This document shows positions 48,712 to 57,107 of a stretch of 64,000 nucleotides of DNA, one piece after another. The position numbers were made by a program, and so were the translations under genes. Every line of letters starts with the position of its first letter. Position 1 is the stretch's first letter. This stretch comes from Virgisporangium aliadipatigenens (GTDB lineage: Bacteria > Actinomycetota > Actinomycetes > Mycobacteriales > Micromonosporaceae), in the NCBI RefSeq assembly GCF_016863615.1, contig NZ_BOPF01000005.1, forward strand, positions 1 through 64,000, written 5' to 3'. Below the pieces are notes generated by a model. It did no database searches. It was not told the origin of the DNA and was given only the letters and a program-made list of their open reading frames with translations.

Positions 48712-51396
48712 GTGGCTCGCGGGTACCCCTGGCGGAGAATGCGTTCGGCGGCCGCCCTGACCGTCGCCGTCACGCTGACCGGCGTCCTGGTCTCCGTCGG
48801 CATCGGGTTCGTCCTCGAACGCCGTGAACGCGCCTCCGCCGCCGAACAGCTCGACCGGCGCGCCGCGATCGTCGCCGAGACCGTGGCCGCCGAAGCCGGC
48901 CGCTATGTCGACACCCTGGACACCCTCGCCGGGGCGATCGGGGCGTTCGAGCTGAGCGCCGACGCGTTCAAGCAGGTGACGGCTCCGCTGGAACGGATGG
49001 GGCTGGCCGGTGCCAGTTCGATCGCGTACCTGGTGCCGGGCACCGACGCCGACGTGCCGCGCATCCAGCAGTACTGGCGCGGCCGCGGCGCCACCGACCT
49101 GCAGTTGCGCCCCCAGAACGGGCACGGCGAGCACATCTTCTCGATCTTCAGCCGTTCGCTGGACGGCCAGGCCATGCCGCCCGTCGGCGGGGACATCGTC
49201 GCGATCGCCGCCCCCACGCAGGCCCTCCTCGAAGCGCGCCGCGGCGCCCGGGTGACCGTCTCGGACACCTACCGGCTGGTGCGGGACAACAACGTGCCCG
49301 AGTCGGCCCGGCAGATGTCGTTCGTGCTCACCGCACCCGTCTTCGGGCGGACCGACGCGGCGGGGCAGCGGCCGTTCCTCGGCTGGGTGCTGATGGGCCT
49401 GCGCGGACAGGACTTCATCGGCACCACCCTCGAACGCGCCTCCCGCGGTTTGCTCAACGTCACCCTGCGGGCGCGCGACTCCGACGACGCCCTCGCCCGC
49501 GTCGCCACCCTGCGCACCACCGGCGCCGTCGGGAACCTGCGCCGCGAGATCGAGGTGAGCGTGGCGCAACGGCGCTGGTACCTGGACGTCGACACCGACG
49601 CCGCCACGCTGCCCGGCGGCACCAGCCGGGTGCCGTGGGCCGCCGCGCTCGCCGGCGCCGCGCTCAGCGCCCTCGTCGGCGCGCTGGTGTTCATCCTCGC
49701 CACCCGGCGGGCCCGGGCCGAGCAGCGCGTCCGGGCCGCCACCGCCCGCATCGCCGACGGCGAGGCGCAGGCCCGGGAGCAGGCCGCCCTCCTGCAGGCC
49801 GTCCTCGACAGCATCAGCGACGGCGTGGGAGTCGTCGACGCCGACGGCGAACTCATGCTCGTCAACCCGGCCGCCGAACGCATCCTCGGGCGGATCATCG
49901 ACGCCGAGGGCCCCGACGCGTGGCAGTCCCACTTCGGGCTGCGGACCCGGGAGGGCGAACCGTTCCCGGCGGCGGCGCTGCCGCTGTTCCGCGCGCTGCA
50001 CGGCGAATCCGTCGACAACGTCGAGGTGCTCCTCGGCAACCACGCCGCCCCGGACGAGATCCACGTCAGCGTCTCCGCCCGGCCGCTGCACCCCGACGCC
50101 GGACGGCAGGGCGCCGTGGCCGTCATCCGCGACGTCACCGAACGAAAACGGCAGGACCTGGTGCTCGCCTCCGCCGCCACCCGGCTCGGCAACGAGCTGT
50201 CCCGGCGGGCCATGACCGAGGCACAACTGCGCCAGACCCGCGACGAACTGGCCGGCCGGGAGGCCTACCTCGCCGACGTCATCGACGCGGTCGACGTGGC
50301 GATCGTGCTCTACGACGCGCGCGGCCGGATCGTGCGCACCAACCGGACCGCCCGCGAGATGGCCGGGGACGTGTCGCACACGCCCGACCCGGCCGAGGCC
50401 GCACGCCTCGTCAACGCCACCACGCTCGACGGCCGGCCGCTGCCCGCGTCGGACACCGCGCAGGTGCGCATCGCGCTCGCCGGCGGGCAGGCCGACGACC
50501 TGGAGGTGGTGATCTCCCCGCCGGGTTACCCGCGGCGCGTGCTGCAGGTCTCCACCCGGCCGCTGCGCGGCGCCGACGGGGCCGTCATCGGGGCGGTCAG
50601 CAGCTGCTCCGACGTCACGGCGCTGCGCGACCAGCAGGCCGAACTGGCGGCGTTCGCCGGCGTGGTCGCGCACGACCTCAAGGCGCCGCTGGCCGGCGTG
50701 GGCGGCTACGCCGAACTGATCGACGAGGAACTGCAGTCCGGCGAGGCCGACCCGGCCGTGCTCCAGCCGCTGCTGAAGCGCGTCTGCACCGGCGTCGCAC
50801 GCATGGGCGGGCTGATCGACGACCTGCTCGACTACGCCACCGCCCGCGACGCCAGCATCAACGCCACCGCGGTCGACCTGCGTTCGGTGCTCGACGAGGT
50901 GGTGCCGGTGGTGCTCGCCGGCAGCCGCACCGACGACCGGCCGGACATCTACATCGGGCCGCTGCCGCCCGTGCACGCGGATCCGGCGATGCTCCGCCAG
51001 CTCATGCACAACCTGCTGGGGAACGCCGTCAAGTACACCCCGCCCGGCCGCACCGCCCGGGTCGACATCACCGCCGGGCCGGACGAGGGCGACGGGATGG
51101 TGCACCTGCGCGTCGCCGACCGGGGGATCGGCATCCCCGAGGGGCAGCACGAGGCGATCTTCCACACCTTCCACCGGGCGCACCGCGACGCGGCGTTCCC
51201 CGGCACGGGGCTGGGCCTGGCGATCTGCCAGCGGATCGTGCACCGCCACGGCGGCACCATCGCCGCCTCCGACAACCCGGGCGGCGGCGCCCGCTTCGAA
51301 CTGACCCTGCCGGCCGCGCTCGCTACGGCGCCCGGTCGGGAAGTGCGACCGTCAGATCCAGCTCGACCAGCTGACCGTCGAACCCCAACCGGCTGA
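48712..51396 (+). CDS. CHASE-PAS sensor histidine kinase
   Basis: An 894-residue protein. TM1 (AAALTVAVTLTGVLVSVGIGF), an extracellular CHASE-type domain (about 40-300; ELSADAFKQVTAPLERMGLAGASSIAYLVPG), TM2 (AAALAGAALSALVGALVFIL), two PAS domains (VLDSISDGVGVVDADGELMLVNPAAERILG; VIDAVDVAIVLYDARGRIVRTN), an H-box VVAHDLKAPLAGVGGYAELI and an HATPase (HNLLGNAVKYTPPG, VADRGIGIPEG, GTGLGLAICQRIV). It is an orphan: no response regulator is adjacent. GTG 48712 is used. The last 74 nt overlap the convergent RidA gene, giving a non-conserved basic tail. Confidence 0.9.
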   Translation: MARGYPWRRMRSAAALTVAVTLTGVLVSVGIGFVLERRERASAAEQLDRRAAIVAETVAAEAGRYVDTLDTLAGAIGAFELSADAFKQVTAPLERMGLAGASSIAYLVPGTDADVPRIQQYWRGRGATDLQLRPQNGHGEHIFSIFSRSLDGQAMPPVGGDIVAIAAPTQALLEARRGARVTVSDTYRLVRDNNVPESARQMSFVLTAPVFGRTDAAGQRPFLGWVLMGLRGQDFIGTTLERASRGLLNVTLRARDSDDALARVATLRTTGAVGNLRREIEVSVAQRRWYLDVDTDAATLPGGTSRVPWAAALAGAALSALVGALVFILATRRARAEQRVRAATARIADGEAQAREQAALLQAVLDSISDGVGVVDADGELMLVNPAAERILGRIIDAEGPDAWQSHFGLRTREGEPFPAAALPLFRALHGESVDNVEVLLGNHAAPDEIHVSVSARPLHPDAGRQGAVAVIRDVTERKRQDLVLASAATRLGNELSRRAMTEAQLRQTRDELAGREAYLADVIDAVDVAIVLYDARGRIVRTNRTAREMAGDVSHTPDPAEAARLVNATTLDGRPLPASDTAQVRIALAGGQADDLEVVISPPGYPRRVLQVSTRPLRGADGAVIGAVSSCSDVTALRDQQAELAAFAGVVAHDLKAPLAGVGGYAELIDEELQSGEADPAVLQPLLKRVCTGVARMGGLIDDLLDYATARDASINATAVDLRSVLDEVVPVVLAGSRTDDRPDIYIGPLPPVHADPAMLRQLMHNLLGNAVKYTPPGRTARVDITAGPDEGDGMVHLRVADRGIGIPEGQHEAIFHTFHRAHRDAAFPGTGLGLAICQRIVHRHGGTIAASDNPGGGARFELTLPAALATAPGREVRPSDPARPADRRTPTG

Positions 51397-51742
51397 CGCC
51401 GAGCAGCGTGCTCGCCGAGGTGAACGCCGGCCCCAGCATCGAGCCGGTGAACACCTCCCACACCAGGGAGAGATCCTCGCGGGCCTCGCTGACCACGTAG
51501 ATCACCGCCCGCACCACGCGCCCCGGCGTGGCGCCGACGGCGTCCAGCGCGATCATCGCGTTGACCGCCACCTGATCGGCCTGCGCCGCGTAGTTGCCCG
51601 GCCCGACCAGGTTGCCGTCCTCGTCGAGCGGGCACTGGCCGGCGAGGTAGGCGGTGCGGCCCGCCGCCACCACCGTCACGTGGTGGTAGCCGGGCGGCAG
51701 GTGCAGGCCGGCCGGGTTCCGCCGCACGATCTCGTCGCTCAT
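51323..51742 (-). CDS. RidA-family protein
   Basis: A 139-residue YjgF/RidA fold: GYHHVTVVAAGRTAYLAGQCPLDEDGNLVGPGN, QADQVAVNAMIALDAVGATPGRVVRAVIYVVS and a final VSRLGFDGQLVELDLTVALP. The catalytic Arg of canonical RidA (usually in an RSC/xRxCV stretch) is not clear: the stretch reads SASTLLGVSRLG. This points to a non-archetypal Rid subfamily (imine deaminase activity uncertain). It converges on the histidine kinase with a 74-bp overlap. Confidence 0.85.
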   Translation of the reverse strand: MSDEIVRRNPAGLHLPPGYHHVTVVAAGRTAYLAGQCPLDEDGNLVGPGNYAAQADQVAVNAMIALDAVGATPGRVVRAVIYVVSEAREDLSLVWEVFTGSMLGPAFTSASTLLGVSRLGFDGQLVELDLTVALPDRAP

Positions 51743-51829
51743 GCCGTCGACTCGCTTCGCTCCCCGACGGCACGAGGCTCCATCGCACAGTGCCCCATGA
51801 TTCGCTCGCTGCGCTCGCTCATCGTTAGA

Positions 51830-53215
51830 TCATGTCAGGTCCGTCGACCGCATTTGCGCCCATTCGTCCCTGGTCATCGCGTACTCGAGGCTTTCCTCGG
51901 GGAACGTGCGCACCAGGCGCAGCCCGGCCTTCTCCAGCACCCGCCGGGAGGCCGTGTTGGCGGTCATCGTGCCGGCGTGCACGCGGCGCGCCCCCAGTTC
52001 GACAAAGGCCAGCTCGACCAGCGCGCGGGCCCCCTCGGTCGCGAACCCCTTGCCCCAGGCGGACCTGCGCAGCCGGTAACCCAGCTCGGCGTCCACGAAG
52101 TCGGCGCCCTCCGGCGGCCGCAGGTGGAACCAGCCGAGGAACTCCCCGCTCGCCCGCTCCTGCGCCGCGAAGAAGCCGAAGCCCCGGTACACCTCGTAGT
52201 AGGCCAGGTAGCGCGGCAGCAGCTCCGCCTCGACCTCCGCGCGGGGCGTGGCGCGCCCGTCCGGCACGTGGCGCAGCACCTCCGGGTCCGCGTCCAGCTC
52301 GACGAGCAGGTCCACGTCGTCCGCCGTGAACCGCCGCAGCACCAGCCGCTCGGTCGTCAGCAGAACCGTCCGGGGCCTCCTGGTGAGCGCCGCCCGGACC
52401 TCGTCCGGCACGGGCGTGGGATCGGCCGTGCCCGGCGCCACGCTCACGTAGTGCAGCACCGCCTCGAACACCGGCCGCGCCCCCACCGACCCCTCCACCG
52501 TCACGTCGAACGACGTGCGCCCCCAGCGGTTCACCCGCGGCCGCAGCGTCAGCGTCTCGCCGTGCCGCGCCGACGACGCCCACTCCACGGTCGCCTTGCG
52601 CACCATGCAGTCGAACCCGGGCGCCAGCGCCGCCGTGAACCACGCGTCGACCGCGTCGTCGGCGTAGGTCAGGTAGTGCCCGTTGAAGACGACGCCCTGC
52701 TGATCGCAGTCCGCGTAGCGCACCCGCACCTCGTGCGCGAACCCCGGATCCGGCGCCAGCAGCCCGGCCACCCCGAGCGCGTGCCGGGCGTACGACGTCA
52801 GCTCCAGCCCGGCCAGTTCGTCCCGCCGGAACCAGCGCACCTCGGCGATCTCGTCGCCGTCCGGCCGGGGCGTCCCACCCACGGCCACGCCGTGGAAGAT
52901 CGTGCTGACGTAGGCGACCCGGTCGCCGTTGGCGTACTGCACCTCGTACCCCGGGCCGCCGACCGCGTCGACGATGCCGTGCAGCCGCACGTCGACACCC
53001 GTCTCCTCGGCCACCTCCCGGACCGCCCCGGCGGCCGGTGTCTCGCCGATCTCCAGGCACCCGCCCGGGATGCCCCACCGGTGCGCGTCACCGGCGTGGC
53101 GCACCAGCAGCAGCCGGCCGGCACCGTCCCGGACCAGGGCGGTGGCGGCCGGCATGATGAGCAGTTCCGTACCGACGAACTCGCGCAGCCGCGCGATGTG
53201 TTGGGGTGTGGCCAC
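51830..53215 (-). CDS. Nudix, hotdog thioesterase and GNAT acetyltransferase triple fusion
   Basis: A 461-residue single open frame. Residues 1-150 are a Nudix hydrolase with a complete Nudix box (GCLEIGETPAAGAVREVAEE then TGV). Residues about 158-285 are a 4-hydroxybenzoyl-CoA-thioesterase-type hotdog (VRVRYADCDQQGVVFNGHYLTYADDAVDAWF with the Asp, and VEWASSARHGETLTL). Residues about 290-461 are a RimJ/RimL-type GNAT (TERLVLRRFTADDVDLL, ELGYRLRRSAWGKGFATEGARALVELAF, NTASRRVLEKAGL). All three signatures look intact. Such three-way fusions are unusual; a shared (acyl-)CoA theme is possible. GTG 53215 is the start. Confidence 0.9.
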   Translation of the reverse strand: MATPQHIARLREFVGTELLIMPAATALVRDGAGRLLLVRHAGDAHRWGIPGGCLEIGETPAAGAVREVAEETGVDVRLHGIVDAVGGPGYEVQYANGDRVAYVSTIFHGVAVGGTPRPDGDEIAEVRWFRRDELAGLELTSYARHALGVAGLLAPDPGFAHEVRVRYADCDQQGVVFNGHYLTYADDAVDAWFTAALAPGFDCMVRKATVEWASSARHGETLTLRPRVNRWGRTSFDVTVEGSVGARPVFEAVLHYVSVAPGTADPTPVPDEVRAALTRRPRTVLLTTERLVLRRFTADDVDLLVELDADPEVLRHVPDGRATPRAEVEAELLPRYLAYYEVYRGFGFFAAQERASGEFLGWFHLRPPEGADFVDAELGYRLRRSAWGKGFATEGARALVELAFVELGARRVHAGTMTANTASRRVLEKAGLRLVRTFPEESLEYAMTRDEWAQMRSTDLT

Positions 53216-53231
53216 CCGGAGACGATACGGG

Positions 53232-53981
53232 TCAGCCGTTGCTGTGCTCGTTGCCCTGCGCGGCCGGCGACGCCGTCGACGTCGGGGCGGTCGCGACCGT
53301 GATCGTGACGGTGCTGCCGTGCTTGACGCAGGAACCGGCCGACGGGTTCTGCGCCGTGACGGTCCCCGGCGACACGCTCGACGTCGGCTTGTTCGACGAA
53401 CTGGCGCCGAAGCCGGCCTCGCTGATCAACGAGACCGCGTAGTCCTTGGGCTGGCCCACCACGTTGGGCACCTTCAGCCCGCGCACGCTCAACGTCACCG
53501 TCTTGCCGGCGGCGAGGCTGGTGCCGCTCGACGGGTCCTGCGCGGTGACCTTGCCCGGCTCGCCGCCGCCGTCGTCGCAGACGTAGGTCACCTTCGGGTT
53601 GAGCCCGGCGTTGGAGACCTTCGACTTCGCGCCCGACTCGTCCAGCCCCACCACGTGCGGCACGCTCTTGTAGCTGGTCTGGTTGCCGCCGCAGTTGGCG
53701 GTGCACTCGCCGCCACCGTCCGTCGTCGACGGCGACTCCGAGGCGGCGGCGCTCGGCTCCGCGCTCACCGTCACGGTGACCGTGGGCGCCACGCTGGGCC
53801 CGGCGGCGTCGTTGTCGCCCGGCGTGCCGCCGCCCGCCAACCCGAACGCGGTGCCGACCATCGCGCCCAGGCAGGCGAGCACGACGGCGGCAATGATCAC
53901 ATTGCGGCGCAGTGCGGTGCCGGGCCGGTCGTCGTCGGCGTGCTCGGTCAGTAAGTCGTGGCCGTCGGTCGGGTCGCTCAC
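53232..53981 (-). CDS. membrane-anchored PASTA-domain protein
   Basis: A 249-residue protein. A short cytoplasmic tail (SDPTDGHDLLTEHADDDRPGTALRR) precedes one TM helix (NVIIAAVVLACLGAMVGTAFGLAGG). A Ser/Thr/Pro linker with CTANC follows, then two PASTA repeats (VPHVVGLDESGAKSKVSNAGL...VTAQDPSSGTSLAAGKTVTLSV; VPNVVGQPKDYAVSLISEAGF...VTAQNPSAGSCVKHGSTVTITV). PASTA domains bind muropeptides or beta-lactams. There is no kinase domain, unlike PknB. GTG 53981 is chosen because earlier in-frame residues overlap the divergent promoter region. Confidence 0.85.
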   Translation of the reverse strand: MSDPTDGHDLLTEHADDDRPGTALRRNVIIAAVVLACLGAMVGTAFGLAGGGTPGDNDAAGPSVAPTVTVTVSAEPSAAASESPSTTDGGGECTANCGGNQTSYKSVPHVVGLDESGAKSKVSNAGLNPKVTYVCDDGGGEPGKVTAQDPSSGTSLAAGKTVTLSVRGLKVPNVVGQPKDYAVSLISEAGFGASSSNKPTSSVSPGTVTAQNPSAGSCVKHGSTVTITVATAPTSTASPAAQGNEHSNG

Positions 53982-54166
53982 GGTCGTGTCCTTTGCGTTC
54001 CAAGGGGGGACGGCCAGCGTGGGCGACGAGTGCCACCGGTGCCGCGTGTCTGTCGGGGATCCGTCCTCCCCCTCGATAGTGCACACCTGCGCAAACGTCC
54101 CGGAAGAGCCGGACGGGTGCGGAATTGTGTCGCCCGGACGGACGTCGATGCCTACCATTCGTCGCC

Positions 54167-54931
54167 ATGACGTGGGCGGACGGTGTGACTCGTGTGGCGG
54201 TACTGACGGGCGCCGGGATCTCCACCGACTCCGGCATCCCGGACTACCGCGGCCCGGACGGGGTGTGGACCCGCGACCCGGCCAAGGAGGCGATGTTCCG
54301 GATCGAGACGTTCCTCGCCGACCGGACGGCGCGGGAGCGGTTCTGGCTGACCTACGCCGGGCACGCCGCGTGGTCGGCGCAGCCCAATGCCGCCCATCGC
54401 GCGCTGGCCGATCTGGAACGGCGGGTCGGCGGCATGCGCGTCCTCACCCAGAACATCGACGGGCTGCACCAGAAGGCGGGCTCGACCGAACGCAAGGTGC
54501 TGGAGCTGCACGGAAGCATGCGCCAGGTGGTGTGCGTGAAGTGCAAGCGGCGCACGCCGAGCGCGGAGACCATCGCCCGCGTGGACGCGGGGGAGACCGA
54601 CCCGCGCTGCCTCACCTGCGGCGGCATCCTCAAGCTCGGCGTGGTGCTCTTCGGCGAGAACCTGGACCCGACCGTCCTGGACCAGGCCGTGCGGGTGGCG
54701 CGTTCGTGCCAGGTGATGCTGGCGATCGGCACCACCCTGCAGGTCGAACCGGTCGCGTCGCTGTGCGCGCTCGCCGTGCAGGCCGGGGCGAAACTGGTCG
54801 TGGTCAACCGGGACCCGACGCCCTACGACGCCCTCGCCACCGAGGTGGTCCGGGAGCCGATCGGCACCGCCGTGCCCCGGCTGACCGGCCTGTTCGCGAC
54901 TACTTCGCGATCGGCAGCTGGAACTCCGTGA
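54167..54931 (+). CDS. cobB: sirtuin (NAD-dependent protein deacylase)
   Basis: A 254-residue complete Sir2 protein. NAD site VAVLTGAGISTDSGIPDYRGPDGVW, RVLTQNIDGLHQKAGS, catalytic His in VLELHGSM, zinc Cys pairs VCVKCKRR and RCLTCGG, VLFGENLDPTVL, LAIGTTLQVEPVASL and VVVNRDPTPYD. It removes acyl groups from lysine using NAD; in actinomycetes acyl-CoA synthetases are common targets. ATG 54167 is used. It overlaps the convergent MerR gene by 32 bp. A second, truncated sirtuin lies at 42690. Confidence 0.93.
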   Translation: MTWADGVTRVAVLTGAGISTDSGIPDYRGPDGVWTRDPAKEAMFRIETFLADRTARERFWLTYAGHAAWSAQPNAAHRALADLERRVGGMRVLTQNIDGLHQKAGSTERKVLELHGSMRQVVCVKCKRRTPSAETIARVDAGETDPRCLTCGGILKLGVVLFGENLDPTVLDQAVRVARSCQVMLAIGTTLQVEPVASLCALAVQAGAKLVVVNRDPTPYDALATEVVREPIGTAVPRLTGLFATTSRSAAGTP

Positions 54932-55718
54932 TCCACTCGGCCGGGTCGCCGGTGCCGGCGTTCAGGTAGACCTCGCGGGCGGCTCCGGCCATGCGGTAGC
55001 CCTGCGCGGCGGCCCACGCCTGCAGCGACTGCCAGCTGCGGTCGGCCGTGTCGAGCGACCCCCGGTGCACGAACGCGGCGACCCGTTCGGCGCCGGGCAG
55101 GTCGGCCACGGCGAGCCCGCTGCCGCTCGCCGGCTCACCCGTCACCGGCACCCCGGCGTGGATGACGACCCGTTCGTCCGCGGTCTCCTCGTAGTAGGCG
55201 ACGGCCGGGCCGGCGGGGGCCAGCCCGGCGGCGGTCAGCTTGCCGAACAGTTCGCCGAAGAGCGGCCGGATCGCCGGCCCGATCTCGGCGCTGTCGTAGC
55301 CGCTGACCGTGGTGGTCAGTTCGGCCAGCCGAACGGGTGCGACGGGCTTGATCACGATGTCCTGAGTCTCCATGCGACCCTCACTTTCGATCAACCGGAG
55401 TCGTGTCTCCACCTGGGTCAGGCGCGCGGTGTCGGCCGCTATCTGCTCCTCCAGCTGGGCGCGCCGCAGGCGCAGCATGCCCCGCAGCTCGTCCGGCCCG
55501 ACGTTCTCGTCGAGGATGTCCCGGACCTGCTGGAGGCCGAACCCCAGCTCCTTCAGCGCGACCAGCCGGTTGAGCCGGGCGAGCTGGTCCACGCCGTAGA
55601 AGCGGTACCCGCTCGACGGGTCGACGCGGGCTGGGCGGAGCAGGCCGATGGCGTCGTAGTGGCGCAGCATGCGCACCGACACCCGGCCCAACCTGGCGAA
55701 ATCTCCGATACTGAACAT
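54900..55718 (-). CDS. MerR-family regulator with GyrI-like effector domain
   Basis: A 272-residue protein. The MerR winged HTH is at the N-terminus (FSIGDFARLGRVSVRMLRHYDAIGLLRPARVDPSSGYRFY), followed by the dimer helix (DELRGMLRLRRAQLEEQIAADTARLTQVETRL). A GyrI/BmrR-type ligand domain runs from about 120 (IVIKPVAPVRLAELTTTVSGYD ... VAAFVHRGSLDTADRSWQSLQAWAAAQGY). It resembles multidrug-sensing activators. A perfect palindrome lies 22 nt upstream of its ATG, so it likely controls itself. Confidence 0.9.
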   Translation of the reverse strand: MFSIGDFARLGRVSVRMLRHYDAIGLLRPARVDPSSGYRFYGVDQLARLNRLVALKELGFGLQQVRDILDENVGPDELRGMLRLRRAQLEEQIAADTARLTQVETRLRLIESEGRMETQDIVIKPVAPVRLAELTTTVSGYDSAEIGPAIRPLFGELFGKLTAAGLAPAGPAVAYYEETADERVVIHAGVPVTGEPASGSGLAVADLPGAERVAAFVHRGSLDTADRSWQSLQAWAAAQGYRMAGAAREVYLNAGTGDPAEWITEFQLPIAK

Positions 55719-55739
55719 GACCCGTCCGACTCTGGGACC

Positions 55740-55752
55740 TGACACGGTGTCA
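55740..55752. promoter_or_regulatory. MerR-type operator
   Basis: TGACACGGTGTCA is symmetric around its central G, 22 nt upstream of the MerR start. On the minus strand it follows directly after cttgacct, a good -35, so the palindrome sits in the long spacer typical of MerR promoters (also read as TTGACAC on that strand). Confidence 0.65.
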
Positions 55753-55839
55753 AGGTCAAGCCGTCTCCCATGGGACCACGGCCGCGGTCGGCGGAATGGG
55801 CGCGCGTGGTGGGCGCGTCGCGGGCTAGGCTCGGCGGCC

Positions 55840-57099
55840 GTGACCGATCTGCACACCGTCGACGAACGGCTCGACGCGGGCGATCTGTACGGGGCCGTGC
55901 GCGCGCTGCGGGGGCTCGCCGACGGCGCGCCGCTCGTGGACCTGCTGGCACCGCTGCGCCGGGCGGCCGAGGCGGCCGGGTTCGACGACCTGGCGGGCGC
56001 CGCCACCGCCGTGCGCGAACGGCCGCAGGACCCGCAGGCGCTGTACGACCTCGGGTACGCGTGCATCGAACGCAACATCGCCCCGCTCGCCGTCGCGGCG
56101 CTGACCGAGGCCGACCGGCGGGCCCCCGGCCAACGCACGATCATCGTCGAACTGGTCGCCGCCCTCGAACGCTGCGACCGCTACGCCGAGGCCGTGGCGG
56201 TGCTGGTGGGCAACGACGGCGTGCTGGCGGACTGGCCGGACCGTTACCTGGTGGCCGTCAACGCGGTCCAGGCCGGCGACCTCGACACCGCGCGGCGGTA
56301 CGCGTCCGCACTGTCCACACCGGACGGTGACTGGGCGCACGCCGCCCGGCGGGTGCAGGGGATGCTCGCCCGCGCCGCGGCATTGCAGGGGCAGCCGGGC
56401 CGGCTGGACGGGCGGGACCTGCGCGGCTGGCACTTCGTGCTCAACGGCGCGATCCTGGCGACCGTCTCCCCGTACGGGTTCGACGAGGGGATGACGGGGC
56501 GGTACGCGTTCCTACAGGACTCGATGGGGAGTTGCCGGCGCACGCTCGACCGGCTCACCGGAGCGCTGCGTGCGGCCGGATCCACGCCCTCGACCGTGTC
56601 CCCGTTGCCCGACCGCTCCAGCCGCATCCTCGGGATCGCCGCGGCGAACGTGCTGGGCCTGCCCGTGGTGCCGTTCGCGGCGGAGCGCACCGACACCGTG
56701 ATCGTCGCCTACGACCTGAACGACTCCGACGAGCAGACCCTGCGGGCGCTGTGGGGTGAACGGGCGCCCGGGGCCGTGCTCGTGGAGCAGGCGTCGTGCT
56801 GGACCGACCCGCCGGCCGTCGCGGCGGACCTCACCGGCCTGCTGCACCAGGTGGCCCACGCGCCCTGGGGCGAACGCCTCACCGTCGACGGGCGCACCCC
56901 GCCGGACGACCGGCCGGAGGAAGAACTCGCCGCCGAGCTCGTGGCCGCCGCGCCCGGGCCGGACGACGACATCGCCCCGGGCGACAGCGACGCGGACTTC
57001 GCGGCGTTCGTGCGCGCGGTCGGCGCGGACTGGCCGGGCACCGGTGCGCGGGATCGGGTCTTCTCCCCGGGACCCGTGCGCAGCAGCAGGTTCGCCTGA
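55840..57099 (+). CDS. TPR-like hypothetical protein
   Basis: A 419-residue protein. The first half is made of helical repeat units like TPRs (DAGDLYGAVRALRGLADG, PQALYDLGYACIERNIAPLAVAALTEADRRAPGQ, RYAEAVAVLVGNDGV, AGDLDTARRYASALS). The second half is an alpha-beta region (GWHFVLNGAILATVSPYGFDEGMTGRYAFLQDS, VPFAAERTDTVIVAYDLNDSDEQTLRAL) without a motif I recognise, and it ends in an acidic stretch. No TM helix. GTG 55840. It converges on the DUF2786 gene with a 8-bp gap. Confidence 0.65.
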   Translation: MTDLHTVDERLDAGDLYGAVRALRGLADGAPLVDLLAPLRRAAEAAGFDDLAGAATAVRERPQDPQALYDLGYACIERNIAPLAVAALTEADRRAPGQRTIIVELVAALERCDRYAEAVAVLVGNDGVLADWPDRYLVAVNAVQAGDLDTARRYASALSTPDGDWAHAARRVQGMLARAAALQGQPGRLDGRDLRGWHFVLNGAILATVSPYGFDEGMTGRYAFLQDSMGSCRRTLDRLTGALRAAGSTPSTVSPLPDRSSRILGIAAANVLGLPVVPFAAERTDTVIVAYDLNDSDEQTLRALWGERAPGAVLVEQASCWTDPPAVAADLTGLLHQVAHAPWGERLTVDGRTPPDDRPEEELAAELVAAAPGPDDDIAPGDSDADFAAFVRAVGADWPGTGARDRVFSPGPVRSSRFA

Positions 57100-57107
57100 C
57101 ACACGCC

